Assembly (NCBI RefSeq): GCF_017168145.1
Contig: NZ_JADQTL010000009.1
Coordinates: 930,001-994,000 of the forward strand
Reading direction: 5' to 3'
Length of the DNA: 64,000 nt
Source: Anaerovorax sp. IOR16
Lineage (GTDB): Bacteria > Bacillota > Clostridia > Peptostreptococcales > Anaerovoracaceae
Each line of letters opens with the position of its first letter. Position 1 is the first letter of the stretch. Shown here one piece after another: positions 27,662-38,199 of this stretch. The translations under genes were made by a program, and so were the position numbers. Below the pieces are notes generated by a model, which was given only the letters and a program-made list of their open reading frames with translations, ran no database searches and was not told where the DNA came from.

Positions 27662-29464
27662 TTATATTAAGGCTTCCAATTGATCAATTAACGAAGCAAA
27701 TGTTTCCATTGCCTTTTCAATCGGAGCTGTCTCACTCATATCAACACCTGCAAGCTTTAACAAATTAATTGGATAATCACTTTCCCCTGACTTTAAGAAA
27801 GTAATATAATCTTCTTGAGCTTTTTCCCCTCCTGTTAAAATTAGTTCTGACAAAGCTGCCGCAGCAGAATATCCGGTTGCATACTTATAGACATAAAATG
27901 CATTGTAGAAATGAGGAATGCGTGCCCATTCCATTTTAATTTCGGGATCGTATACTACATTTTCTCCAAAATATTTTTGATTGAGTTTACCATATTCTTC
28001 AGATAACCATTCTGCTGTCAATACTTCTCCTTGCTCTACCGCTTCATGTGTCATCTTCTCGAATTCAGCAAACATTGTTTGACGGAACAAAGTTGTACGG
28101 AATTCCTCAATATAAAGATTTAAAATATACTTCTTTACCTCATCATTTTGTGCATTTTTTAATAAATGCTTCATCAAAAGTGATTCATTAACGGTTGAAG
28201 CTACTTCTGCTGTAAAAATAGAGTGTCCTCCGTAAACAAACGGTTGGAATTCTCTTGTGTAATTCGAATGCATAGAGTGTCCCATTTCATGAATTACTGT
28301 AAACACATCCTTAAGTCTGCCATTATAATTTAAAAGAATGTAAGGCATACTGTCATAGGTTCCAAAGGAGTAAGCCCCACTTGTCTTACCTTCGTTTTCA
28401 TAAACATCCACCCAGCCGGAAGCAAAGCCGTTGTTCATTCTCTCTAAATAATCTTCGCCCATTGGGATCAACGCTTCTCGAATCATTTCCAATGCCTTTT
28501 CATATGGAATCTCTTCTTTTGGCATTTCTACAAGCGGTGTATACATATCATACATGTGCAATTCGTCTAAATTTAACATCTTCTTGCGAATTTCTACGTA
28601 TCGATACATGAGCGGCAGATTCTTATTTACAATATCGATCAAATTATCATACACCGAAAGTGGAATGTTGTCACCTGCTAAAGCACATTTTATAGAAGAT
28701 TCATATTTGCGGATACGAGCAGTTACAATATCCGATTTTGTATTATAATTATAAGTAGTAGCCAACGTATTTTTTTGTTTCTCATATGCTGCATACATAT
28801 GCTCAAAAGCTTCCTTACGAACTCGTCTATCAGACGACTCCATAAGACCAATGTATCGTCCATGTGTAACTTCTACTTCATCCCCATCCTCATCAAGAAT
28901 TGTACCAAACTTGATATCCGCATTATTAATCATACTGAAAATATCATTGGTCGCTGAGGTAAGTTCACTGAATTGTGCTAAAATATTTTCCTCTTGCTTG
29001 GTGAGAACATGATCTTTTAAACGAAACAGCTCATCCACAACAAACGTGTATTTTTGCAAGCTTTTATTTTCTCTGAGAAATCCTCTGATTTTCTCCTCTG
29101 AAACTTCAAGAAGTTCTGGTGTAAAAAAGGATGTATTTGCAGAAATCTTAGCAATCAACGCATGAGACTTGTCACACATTGCTTGATAACGGCTGATTCG
29201 GTTGTCTTCATCCCGTTTCATTCTTGCATAGACAAAAATTCGCTCTGCCACAAGCCAGATTTCATCTCTCTTTTCAAAAGCACTGAGAAGCACATCTGCC
29301 GACTCTCCCAACTTACCGGAAAAGTCAGTAAAGCTTTCTGCCATTTTTAATACCATTACAGAATCTTCATCCCATTTTGCTTCATCGTCGTACATTGCTT
29401 CAATTTTCCATTTATATTCCTGTGCTATTTCACTTCTTTGTCTTGTTTTTTTATTATTTCCCAT
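27662..29464 (-). CDS. pepF: Oligoendopeptidase F
   Basis: About 600 residues from the ATG at 29464 (MGNNKKTRQRSE), preceded by GGAAAGGG; the open frame extends 56 codons further but that extension looks non-coding. M3B metallopeptidase: zinc site HEMGH in FTVIHEMGHSMHSNY with the third ligand Glu in FTAEVASTVNE. The N-terminal helical domain (PF08439) spans about 110-180. The usual PepF length is about 600. It cleaves short peptides in the cytoplasm. Same strand as nadK, 79 bp upstream. Confidence 0.93.
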   Translation of the reverse strand: MGNNKKTRQRSEIAQEYKWKIEAMYDDEAKWDEDSVMVLKMAESFTDFSGKLGESADVLLSAFEKRDEIWLVAERIFVYARMKRDEDNRISRYQAMCDKSHALIAKISANTSFFTPELLEVSEEKIRGFLRENKSLQKYTFVVDELFRLKDHVLTKQEENILAQFSELTSATNDIFSMINNADIKFGTILDEDGDEVEVTHGRYIGLMESSDRRVRKEAFEHMYAAYEKQKNTLATTYNYNTKSDIVTARIRKYESSIKCALAGDNIPLSVYDNLIDIVNKNLPLMYRYVEIRKKMLNLDELHMYDMYTPLVEMPKEEIPYEKALEMIREALIPMGEDYLERMNNGFASGWVDVYENEGKTSGAYSFGTYDSMPYILLNYNGRLKDVFTVIHEMGHSMHSNYTREFQPFVYGGHSIFTAEVASTVNESLLMKHLLKNAQNDEVKKYILNLYIEEFRTTLFRQTMFAEFEKMTHEAVEQGEVLTAEWLSEEYGKLNQKYFGENVVYDPEIKMEWARIPHFYNAFYVYKYATGYSAAAALSELILTGGEKAQEDYITFLKSGESDYPINLLKLAGVDMSETAPIEKAMETFASLIDQLEALI

Positions 29465-29754
29465 TTTTAAACCCTTTCCGTACAAGCTTTTTTCAAAGTT
29501 TTCCCTTTGTCTTATCTTTATATTATACAACTTTTTCCACTGCTTATACAAGTAAAATACCCCATCGTTTCCTTCATAATTGTAACTATAAAAAATTTTT
29601 AAATTTTCATTACGACATTTTTCACTGGACAAATAAAAAAAAATGTTACAAAATAAGTATGTTCATCTATCAGAACCTCATATATACTTGTATAGAAACA
29701 GGACAATATTTATAAATAATAAAAGAAAACAACTACGAAAGGAATTTATTATAT

Positions 29755-30591
29755 ATGGACAATCGACCCATCGGTTTTTTTGATTCAGGCTTAGGAGGTT
29801 TAACCAGCATTGCACCATTACGTCGTGCATTGCCGGAAGAACGTATCATTTATTACGGAGATACCGCAAGAACCCCCTACGGTTCAAAAAGCCCAAATAC
29901 CATTAAAACCTTTTCCCGTCAAATTTCAGATTTTTTGATCCAACAAAATGTAAAAATGATTGTCATTGCATGTAATACCGTCAGTGCTACTTGTCTAAAT
30001 GACTTAAGAAAACGCCATCCGGATGTGCCTATTTTAGGCATTATTGATCCAGCAGCAGAAACTGTTGCTAAAACATGCACAAAGGACAATCATATCGGCA
30101 TTATTGGTACAAAGGTCACAATTAAAAGTCATACTTACGAAGATTCCATCCAAGAGTTGAATCCAGACTTAAACATTCATACTACGCCTTGTCCCGCTTT
30201 GGTTCCTTTAATTGAAGAAGGAATTTTACAGCATGAAATTATGGATTTAACCATCCAATATTACATGGATCACTTTATATCCTATCATCAAATTGATACT
30301 TTGGTATTAGGTTGTACACACTATCCTTTAATACGAAAAAATATTGAAAAACTTTATTCAAACCTCCGAATCATCAATCCTTCGGAGGAGATTGTCTCTC
30401 AAATTAAAAAAGTTCTGAAAGAAAAAGAGCTATTTGCACAAAACTCAGATGCAGAAAACACGTTTTTTGCAAGCGATCTCTCTGAAAATTTTGTAAATAT
30501 GATTAATCGTATTTTCGAAAATTCGGAATTTAAAGTGGCCTTTAAAAATTTTGATTTAGATACCAGCGAAAAAAAATTGGAGGAAAAATAG
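29755..30591 (+). CDS. murI: Glutamate racemase
   Basis: 278 residues. The two catalytic cysteines are visible, in VIACNTVSATCL and LVLGCTHYPLI. The opening GFFDSGLGGLTSI and YYGDTARTPYG are typical of MurI (PF01177). It supplies D-glutamate for peptidoglycan. It ends one base before the next ORF start, so the acidic protein is co-transcribed. The MurE-like and ATP-grasp genes lie just downstream on the opposite strand, giving a wall-related cluster. Confidence 0.93.
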   Translation: MDNRPIGFFDSGLGGLTSIAPLRRALPEERIIYYGDTARTPYGSKSPNTIKTFSRQISDFLIQQNVKMIVIACNTVSATCLNDLRKRHPDVPILGIIDPAAETVAKTCTKDNHIGIIGTKVTIKSHTYEDSIQELNPDLNIHTTPCPALVPLIEEGILQHEIMDLTIQYYMDHFISYHQIDTLVLGCTHYPLIRKNIEKLYSNLRIINPSEEIVSQIKKVLKEKELFAQNSDAENTFFASDLSENFVNMINRIFENSEFKVAFKNFDLDTSEKKLEEK

Positions 30592-30592
30592 T

Positions 30593-31231
30593 ATGGAATT
30601 AAACGAATTATTGGAACTTTTGGATTTAGAATCTCCTTATGACTTTTCCTATTTTGAGCACTTCGCTGATTTAGTGGAATGTCAGGAATTCATTGAATAC
30701 GAAGATTTTTATATGGTACTTTCGGAGGCTCCATCGGATGTACTATGTGAATTAAGTGAAACCTATTTTGAAGAAATATTAGCAAATCTACCGGATAATA
30801 TTGTAGATATTTATACGATATTAACAAATATTCAAAAATGCCTGATCGGCTTAGCATCCAGTGAAGAAACTCAAGAAGATCGTCGTCTGTTTGTAGATGA
30901 ACTTTACAAATTTCACAATTGGTATGCGCTTGAAGGAATTGTACATTGTCTCAGAAAAAAAGACGGCGTCATGCTTCATGTCCCAATTTTTGAGGCACTT
31001 GCACTTTGCCGTCTGGAAAAGCTGAACGAAGACAGCTACGAATACGATTTCTCCGACTGTCTGGAATACGAACTGGATTCGTACAGTATGAATTTATCTT
31101 CCTTAATGGACTCCACTTACGAGAAAGAGGAAGACATGGATGATGATGATGGTGACGATGACTCTTACACTGAAGGTCTTGTGAATCGAGAAAATCCAGT
31201 CATTGACGGAGAATACGAAGACGAATATTAA
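30593..31231 (+). CDS. Acidic hypothetical protein downstream of murI
   Basis: 212 residues, strongly acidic (for example EKEEDMDDDDGDDDSYTEG near the C terminus) with a mostly helical N-terminal two thirds. No signal peptide or membrane helix. I do not recognise a family. It is separated from murI by one base and reads convergently toward the MurE-like gene (stops 1 bp apart), leaving no room for a separate terminator. Its highly charged tail resembles that of low-complexity chaperone-like or scaffold proteins, but no function is claimed. Confidence 0.6.
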   Translation: MELNELLELLDLESPYDFSYFEHFADLVECQEFIEYEDFYMVLSEAPSDVLCELSETYFEEILANLPDNIVDIYTILTNIQKCLIGLASSEETQEDRRLFVDELYKFHNWYALEGIVHCLRKKDGVMLHVPIFEALALCRLEKLNEDSYEYDFSDCLEYELDSYSMNLSSLMDSTYEKEEDMDDDDGDDDSYTEGLVNRENPVIDGEYEDEY

Positions 31232-31232
31232 T

Positions 31233-32747
31233 TTATAAATATTTTTCTACGCACTCAACATCGGAAGGGTAATCCACATATTGCGTTCCTCGCTTTTGAC
31301 GGGTCTCCCTTCCTTTGCCTGTCAAAAGAATCACAGTATTCTCCTCTGCTTCATCAATTGCTTTTCTAATACATGTTTCGCGGTCTTCTATAATTTCAAA
31401 CGGACAATTTTGCGCTTTGATATAATTTGCAATTTCATTTGAAATTTCATCAACCGATTCTTCTCCCGCATCCTCTTCTGTCAGATATACTTTTTTTGCA
31501 TAGCGTGCGGCTATTTCACCTAATTCCTGCCTTCTCCGAAATGCTTTCCCACCTGGACAGCCAAAAATGGATACCATATGACAATCCGGATACTCTTCGC
31601 GAATGGAAGCATAAAGTTTTTCAAAGCTCAGACGATTATGCGCATAATCTACAATCACTGTTACATTTTTATCTTTGTTTTGATATACCTCCATCCTTCC
31701 GCTTACTCGCGCCCAGCGAAGTCCTTCATAAATATCATCGGTTGGGATATGCAATGCGTAGCATATCGCAATCGCAGCTAACGCATTCTCTACATTAAAG
31801 AGACCGGGCATCGTTAATAAAAACTCTTGTTCAAAGCTTGGCGTACGTACTATAAAGGAGATTCCCTCCTTCTTTTTAATAATCCTTGATCCGTAAACTT
31901 CTGCTTTATCCGTTGTTCCAAACGTTATAATACGTTCACAGCCTTCCGCTGAATAAAGCACTTCCTCAATATGGTTTGAATCCAAATTAATACAAGCTGT
32001 GCTGCTTTGTGCAAACAGCATGAGCTTTGATTCAAAATAATCGTCAAAATCTCTATGCTCCGCATCACTGATGTGATCCTCGCCAATGTTTAAAAAGCAG
32101 CCTATATCGAATACCGTTCCCTGTACACGGTTGTATTTTAAAGCCTGACTGGAAACTTCCATGGTTAAATATTCAATGCCACTGTTTACAGCATTTCGAA
32201 AATGCCTCTGAAGCATCATTGCTTCCGGTGTGGTTAAATGCGATTCTTCTGAAATTACCCCGTCATACGTATCAATACCAGAAACAATCGCGCTAAGTGG
32301 TTTATTTACTCGCTTTAAATAATGATCTAAAATAGAATGTACAAAGTATGTCGTTGTTGATTTTCCCTTTGTACCAGTAATTCCGATTAAATTCAAATTA
32401 CGCCAAGGCTCTTCATAAAATAAATTAGCCAGTAGTGCCATGGTCTGACGAATATCTTTTACGATGATATAGTCAAAATCACTTTCATATTTCTTTTCTG
32501 AAACATAACAAAAAGCACCATTTTCCACTGCAGAAATTAAATATTTTTCTAAAAAATGTATACCTTTGCATACAAATAAAGTATTTTTTTGAACCTCTTT
32601 TGAATCGTAAGTAAGAAAATCAACTTCTCGTTTTAAATTTTCCTCTTGGATTTTATAATCCGCAACCAATCCGTTTGCTTTTAGCAAATTCAAATATTGC
32701 TCTAACACGTAGGGTGGTTCCATACTACTTTTTATTTGGTTATCCAT
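31233..32747 (-). CDS. murE: MurE-like UDP-MurNAc-tripeptide ligase
   Basis: 504 residues with the Mur-ligase three-domain plan: ATP site GITGTKGKSTTTYFVHS, a central domain with TMEVSSQALKYNRVQG and FLNIGEDHISDAEHRDF, and a C-terminal domain with VDYAHNRLSFEKL, PGGKAFRRRQELGEIA and LLTGKGRETRQ. It adds a third amino acid to UDP-MurNAc-L-Ala-D-Glu. The DNPR tetrad that recognises meso-diaminopimelate is replaced by EEDAGEE (around residue 428), so the substrate may be L-Lys, L-Orn or another residue. Start is the ATG at 32747, eight bases after AAAGGTGG. Confidence 0.82.
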   Translation of the reverse strand: MDNQIKSSMEPPYVLEQYLNLLKANGLVADYKIQEENLKREVDFLTYDSKEVQKNTLFVCKGIHFLEKYLISAVENGAFCYVSEKKYESDFDYIIVKDIRQTMALLANLFYEEPWRNLNLIGITGTKGKSTTTYFVHSILDHYLKRVNKPLSAIVSGIDTYDGVISEESHLTTPEAMMLQRHFRNAVNSGIEYLTMEVSSQALKYNRVQGTVFDIGCFLNIGEDHISDAEHRDFDDYFESKLMLFAQSSTACINLDSNHIEEVLYSAEGCERIITFGTTDKAEVYGSRIIKKKEGISFIVRTPSFEQEFLLTMPGLFNVENALAAIAICYALHIPTDDIYEGLRWARVSGRMEVYQNKDKNVTVIVDYAHNRLSFEKLYASIREEYPDCHMVSIFGCPGGKAFRRRQELGEIAARYAKKVYLTEEDAGEESVDEISNEIANYIKAQNCPFEIIEDRETCIRKAIDEAEENTVILLTGKGRETRQKRGTQYVDYPSDVECVEKYL

Positions 32748-32858
32748 CAATAATCCCACCTTTCCCCATTTTCTCCTAATTGGTTTCTAATTTATTTTGA
32801 AAACTCTAATCCTTTTTGTAATAATTCCTTCATACGTTTTATCACTGATCTTTTTTAC

Positions 32859-34067
32859 TTATTTCCCTAGATATTTTTTATATTTTAAATGATGTCCCAT
32901 TAAATTTTTAAATAATTTTAATTTTCGTTTCAATCCATTGTCTGGTTTATAAAATAATGGATTAACTGCTTTTCCTGATGCAACCAAACGTTTCATTTTC
33001 TCTTTGTATTCGTTTGGCTTGATATACGTATAAGCAACTTTCTTTGGTACTACCCACCAAAGTGACTCTTCGGTTACTACTTCTAAATTTAAATCATGAC
33101 CCAAAATATAATCTTCAACCACAAGCTTTGCAATGTTAGCCCCAGCTCCCGTTACATAGAAATTGCTTCTTCCCTGTCTCGTATTAATCTCAAAAACCTT
33201 ATATTTCCCGTCTCTTTGATCATATTTAATATCAAAATTAGAAAATCCCACATAATGCATTTCTTCCAATAATCTTCGGAGTTTGTTTTCCAATTCTTCA
33301 TTATGCTCGGTAATGATAACAGCATGGTTTCCGATTCCATGAGGCGTATGTTCTTCTAAAAGAACGTGGCCCAAACACATCATTTTTACGCTTCCATGCT
33401 TGTCCGAATAATTAGTCAAAACACGCATATACGTATCATCACCTGGTATAAAATCCTGAATAATAATAGAATCAGAATAGCCTGCTCCATAGATTTCGGT
33501 CAGAACTTGGTTTAATTCTTCTCGGCTATCTACCTTATAAACCTTCTTTTGGGTCGCAAACGGGTGTCTCCAATATTCAATGCCATTTGACGGCTTAATA
33601 ATGAATGGTGCCTCAAAAGGAAGAGTAAAATCCATTCCATCCTGCGGATGATGCACAAAGGTATTGGGATAATCTACTCCAACGCGTTCACACATAGCAT
33701 AAAACTTTTCTTTATGAATCAATGCATTCATTAATTCAATATCAATATAAGGAGCAATTACATTGGCAGGAAACCGATCTTTATTTTCACTTGCAAGCTG
33801 TACATAACTATCTCCACATCCAATTAGTAATATTTTTTTATCTTCATGTTTTTTAGCAAAGTCATTGATTAAATGCAAAAAAGTTTCCTGTTCATCTGCC
33901 TTCTCATTTGCAGTATAATGAATGATTTTACTTTCAAAGCAAGGACCCGAGCTGTATTTTCCATAAACATAGCTAGAAATACCGTATGCTTCATGAAACG
34001 CTCTTGCTACGCTGTATACATTAATATCCCCTGCAAAAAGCAACGGAATAAATGATTTTTCTTCCAT
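32859..34067 (-). CDS. ATP-grasp carboxylate-amine ligase, D-aspartate-ligase-like
   Basis: 402 residues. The N-terminal pre-grasp region has FIPLLFAGDINVYSVARAFH, followed by ATP-grasp signatures: APFIIKPSNGIEYW (Lys), SIIIQDFIPGDDTYMRV and KVFEINTRQGRSN (metal Glu/Asn). The opening and overall length resemble Aslfm-type D-aspartate ligases and related clostridial carboxylate-amine ligases, which add a residue to the peptidoglycan stem. Location supports this: it precedes the MurE-like gene by about 110 bp on the same strand, with murI nearby. The exact substrate is inference. Confidence 0.72.
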   Translation of the reverse strand: MEEKSFIPLLFAGDINVYSVARAFHEAYGISSYVYGKYSSGPCFESKIIHYTANEKADEQETFLHLINDFAKKHEDKKILLIGCGDSYVQLASENKDRFPANVIAPYIDIELMNALIHKEKFYAMCERVGVDYPNTFVHHPQDGMDFTLPFEAPFIIKPSNGIEYWRHPFATQKKVYKVDSREELNQVLTEIYGAGYSDSIIIQDFIPGDDTYMRVLTNYSDKHGSVKMMCLGHVLLEEHTPHGIGNHAVIITEHNEELENKLRRLLEEMHYVGFSNFDIKYDQRDGKYKVFEINTRQGRSNFYVTGAGANIAKLVVEDYILGHDLNLEVVTEESLWWVVPKKVAYTYIKPNEYKEKMKRLVASGKAVNPLFYKPDNGLKRKLKLFKNLMGHHLKYKKYLGK

Positions 34068-34233
34068 AATTTAGCCTCCGTAATAGATATATTTTAATTT
34101 ATTTTTCTATAATACTTATTTTTTTAGTATACCATAAATGGTATAAAATTCTTCATTTTCTTTTTCATTTATCTTCATTTATAGAAACGGAATCGAATAT
34201 CCTCTCTACGATTTTTTATCCTATTGATTAAAA

Positions 34234-34273
34234 AAAGCTTTATAAAAGAATGGTTCTCTTTTTATAAAGCTTT
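34234..34273 (-). terminator. Terminator after pyrG
   Basis: AAAGCTTTATAAA and TTTATAAAGCTTT pair perfectly around a 14-base loop. A T-run follows on the minus strand, just after the pyrG stop at 34280. It closes the glnA-ANTAR-pyrG transcript. Confidence 0.75.
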
Positions 34274-34279
34274 AATATC

Positions 34280-35887
<1,608 letters not shown>

Positions 35888-35908
35888 TCACCTAACTTTC
35901 TATTTTCT

Positions 35909-36478
35909 TTAAATATCATATGTTTTTAAAATACGTTCCGATACAACCCTCTTTGTAATCCGCATATCCATCGCCTGCTTTTCTATATATTTATGTGCTT
36001 CCTCTTCGCTCATATTTAGATATTCGATTAAAATACATTTTGCCCGATCGATTAATCTCATATCCTCTATACTTTGCATTAGTCTTTTATTTTCCGTTTT
36101 CAGATTTAACAATCGGTGATATACTGCATTTGTTATTCTTAAAACACTCCAAAAACTCAGCTGATCAATTGGTCTTGCAACCGTAAAAATTCCACTTATC
36201 TCGGCTTTTTCTGCAACCAGTTCAAACAACTCCCCCTTTACAATCAAAATTATCTGTGTAATGCTGTCTGATACGATGTCCAGCGCCAAGCTTTCTCCAA
36301 ATTCATCTGACAATGGGGTATTGATAATACATAAATCAAAGCTGTGATCTAATAATAAACGTCTCGCTTCCCCGCAATTATCCAAGGTAACCACTTCAGA
36401 AAAGGAATCATGATAAAGTAATTCTAAGACATCTGATATTATATTTTTTGAATTCGATACGATGAGAACACGTTCCAT
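35909..36478 (-). CDS. ANTAR-domain antitermination regulator
   Basis: 189 residues. The N-terminal half is receiver-like (VLIVSNSKNIISDVLELLYH, DLCIINTPLSDEFGES) with doubtful phosphorylation residues. The C-terminal about 60 residues are an ANTAR RNA-binding bundle: LMQSIEDMRLIDRAKCILIEYLNMSEEEAH, then IEKQAMDMRITKRVVSERIL. ANTAR domains bind RNA hairpins with six-base A1/G4 loops and prevent terminator formation. It sits between glnA and pyrG. Two such hairpins (loop AAAGGC) lie at the 5' ends of the glnA and asnA transcripts, making these its likely targets. Confidence 0.88.
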   Translation of the reverse strand: MERVLIVSNSKNIISDVLELLYHDSFSEVVTLDNCGEARRLLLDHSFDLCIINTPLSDEFGESLALDIVSDSITQIILIVKGELFELVAEKAEISGIFTVARPIDQLSFWSVLRITNAVYHRLLNLKTENKRLMQSIEDMRLIDRAKCILIEYLNMSEEEAHKYIEKQAMDMRITKRVVSERILKTYDI

Positions 36479-36517
36479 TCAATCATCACTCCTTTTATTT
36501 GAACCTCTCAAAAATGA

Positions 36518-37834
36518 TTACAGTATTCTGAAATAACGTTCAAAATAAAAGTTGTTTTTATCCTCAGCTAAATACTCTTTATATTCTTCCTCTTTCATTA
36601 AAATATATTTTTCTAACATTTCTTTTCCTATCACTCTTTTCACAAATTCACTGTTTTTTGTCAGAGTTAATGCGTTCATCATGTCATCAGGCAGCTTTGA
36701 TAATTGTTTTAAAATACTTTTATCAGCAGTATATAAATTTAAATCTAAAGGTTGTCTTAATTTATAACCTGACTCAATTCCATCCAAACCTGCATGCAGA
36801 ATTAAGGCAAAAGCAAGATACGGGTTTACCGCAGGATCAGGGGAACGAAGCTCCATCCTTGTTTTTTCTCCTGCTTCTGCTGGTATACGTACCAACTGCG
36901 AGCGGTTTTGATGAGACCATGATATATATTTAGGTGCTTCAAAACTTCCTAAACGATCATAAGAATTAACAGTAGGATTTAAAAATGCCGATATTTCAGT
37001 TGTTTTATCTAAAATTCCTTCAATAAAGCTTTTTACAATATGGTCATATTCTCCATGTTCATTTCCAAAAATATTCAACCCATTTTTCGCAAGAGATAAA
37101 TTTATGTGCAGACCGCTTCCGCTCTTATTTGAAATCGGTTTTGGCATAAAAGAAGCATACAGTCCATTTTTGGAAGCAATGGCTTTAATTACTGACTTAT
37201 AAGTTAAAAAATTATCTGCAGCTGTTAACGCATCACTGTATTTAAAATCAATTTCATTTTGTCCCGGTCCTTGTTCATGATGCGATGTTTCCGGTTTAAT
37301 TCCCATATCCTCAAGCGACAGGCAGATTTCCCGTCTTACATTTTCCCCTTTATCCAATGGAGCAATGTCAAGATAACCACCTTGATCATGTGTAATCGTT
37401 GTGGGATCACCATTTTCATTTGTCTGAAAAAGATAAAATTCACACTCTGCTCCGATCAAACATAGGTAGCCCATATCCCTGCATCTTCGTACTGCTTTTT
37501 TTAAAAGGTTTCTTGCATCAAACATATATTCCGATCCATCTGGATTTTTTATGTCACAAAGAAATTTTGCCACTCTCCCCTGCTGTGGTCTCCATGGTAC
37601 TAAACTTAAAGTGGAGGAATCAGGAAAAAGAAACAAATCTGAGTTTGATATGTCTTCATAACCCTTTATTGCAGAAGCATCAAAAGAGATGCCATTTTCA
37701 AATGCACGCTCCAGTTCATCAGGCATAATGGATATTTGCTTTTCCGTACCAAATAAATCACAAAAAGCAAGGCGTATAAATTTCACATCATTCACCTTGA
37801 CATACTCTAACATCTCGTTAATCGAAATAGACAT
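36518..37834 (-). CDS. glnA: Glutamine synthetase, type I
   Basis: 438 residues (GSI-alpha length). Family landmarks: DLFGTEKQISIMPDE and DGSEYMFDARN in the beta-grasp domain; catalytic domain with GAECEFYLF, HHEQGPGQNEIDF, SGSGLHINLS and RLGSFEAPKYISWSHQNRSQ; substrate residues ELRSPDPAVNPYLAF. It makes glutamine from glutamate and ammonia. Start is the ATG at 37834 after AAAGGAGG; an upstream ATG at 37861 is unlikely. The leader of about 170 bases begins with an ANTAR-type hairpin, then a U-tailed hairpin. ANTAR and pyrG genes follow in the same operon. Confidence 0.95.
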   Translation of the reverse strand: MSISINEMLEYVKVNDVKFIRLAFCDLFGTEKQISIMPDELERAFENGISFDASAIKGYEDISNSDLFLFPDSSTLSLVPWRPQQGRVAKFLCDIKNPDGSEYMFDARNLLKKAVRRCRDMGYLCLIGAECEFYLFQTNENGDPTTITHDQGGYLDIAPLDKGENVRREICLSLEDMGIKPETSHHEQGPGQNEIDFKYSDALTAADNFLTYKSVIKAIASKNGLYASFMPKPISNKSGSGLHINLSLAKNGLNIFGNEHGEYDHIVKSFIEGILDKTTEISAFLNPTVNSYDRLGSFEAPKYISWSHQNRSQLVRIPAEAGEKTRMELRSPDPAVNPYLAFALILHAGLDGIESGYKLRQPLDLNLYTADKSILKQLSKLPDDMMNALTLTKNSEFVKRVIGKEMLEKYILMKEEEYKEYLAEDKNNFYFERYFRIL

Positions 37835-37952
37835 CTGATCTCCTCCTTTGGTTTTGAGCATTTAATCCCTATTCATAAGCTAATAAAATATAAAATAACT
37901 TAAAAAAAAGAAAAAACGATCATCAAATTACGGTCAAAAATTAGAATTAGCC

Positions 37953-38041
37953 AAAAAGACTAATTATATTAATTAGACATGTATTTTGATGAACGCCTTT
38001 GTTCATTCTATTAGAATAAACAAAGCATTCTCTCTTGTCAA
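37953..38041 (-). promoter_or_regulatory. glnA promoter and ANTAR-type leader
   Basis: Minus strand: -35 TTGACA (38036-38041), 17 bp, -10 TATTCT (38013-38018), predicted start near 38006. The RNA then begins with the hairpin ATGAAC-AAAGGC-GTTCAT (37989-38006), a 6-bp stem with a hexaloop having A1 and G4. A second hairpin (37958-37978: CTAATTA paired with TAATTAG around ATA) follows, with five T, and can act as a terminator. A competing pairing ATTAGTC/GGCTAAT spans its end. The presumed regulator is the ANTAR protein encoded just downstream of glnA. Confidence 0.6.
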
Positions 38042-38079
38042 TAGAATCTTTTCATTGGTAAAAAAATTTATTAAAAAGG

Positions 38080-38170
38080 TAGACAAACATTTGCTTCCAT
38101 GCTAAACTCTTTTTTAATATTTACAGCAAAGGCGCTGTGGAATCTTAATTCCACTGCGTCTTTTTCTTTT
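38080..38170 (+). promoter_or_regulatory. asnA promoter and ANTAR-type attenuator
   Basis: -35 TAGACA (38080-38085), 17 bp, -10 TAAACT (38103-38108). About 10 bases after the predicted start lies the hairpin ACAGC-AAAGGC-GCTGT (38123-38138), a 5-bp stem with the same A1/G4 hexaloop as in the glnA leader. Its loop end and 3' arm (38131-38138) are also the 5' arm of a strong terminator, GGCGCTGTGGAA pairing with TTCCACTGCGTC (38131-38160), then T-rich CTTTTTCTTTTTT. The two structures exclude one another, the expected logic for ANTAR-mediated antitermination. Only one hexaloop is visible; two are classical. Confidence 0.65.
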
Positions 38171-38199
38171 TTGATAATTTCACTAGGAAAGGAATGATA

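Noticed and set aside
37999-38035. Long hairpin spanning the glnA promoter region
   Set aside because: A 16-bp pairing with one bulge can be drawn in DNA, but most of it lies upstream of the predicted transcription start, so it is unlikely to be a leader structure.
38041-38199. T-box riboswitch upstream of asnA
   Set aside because: The terminator is strong, but no GGTGG-type T-box and no specifier stem could be found; the overlapping AAAGGC hexaloop hairpin fits an ANTAR target better.
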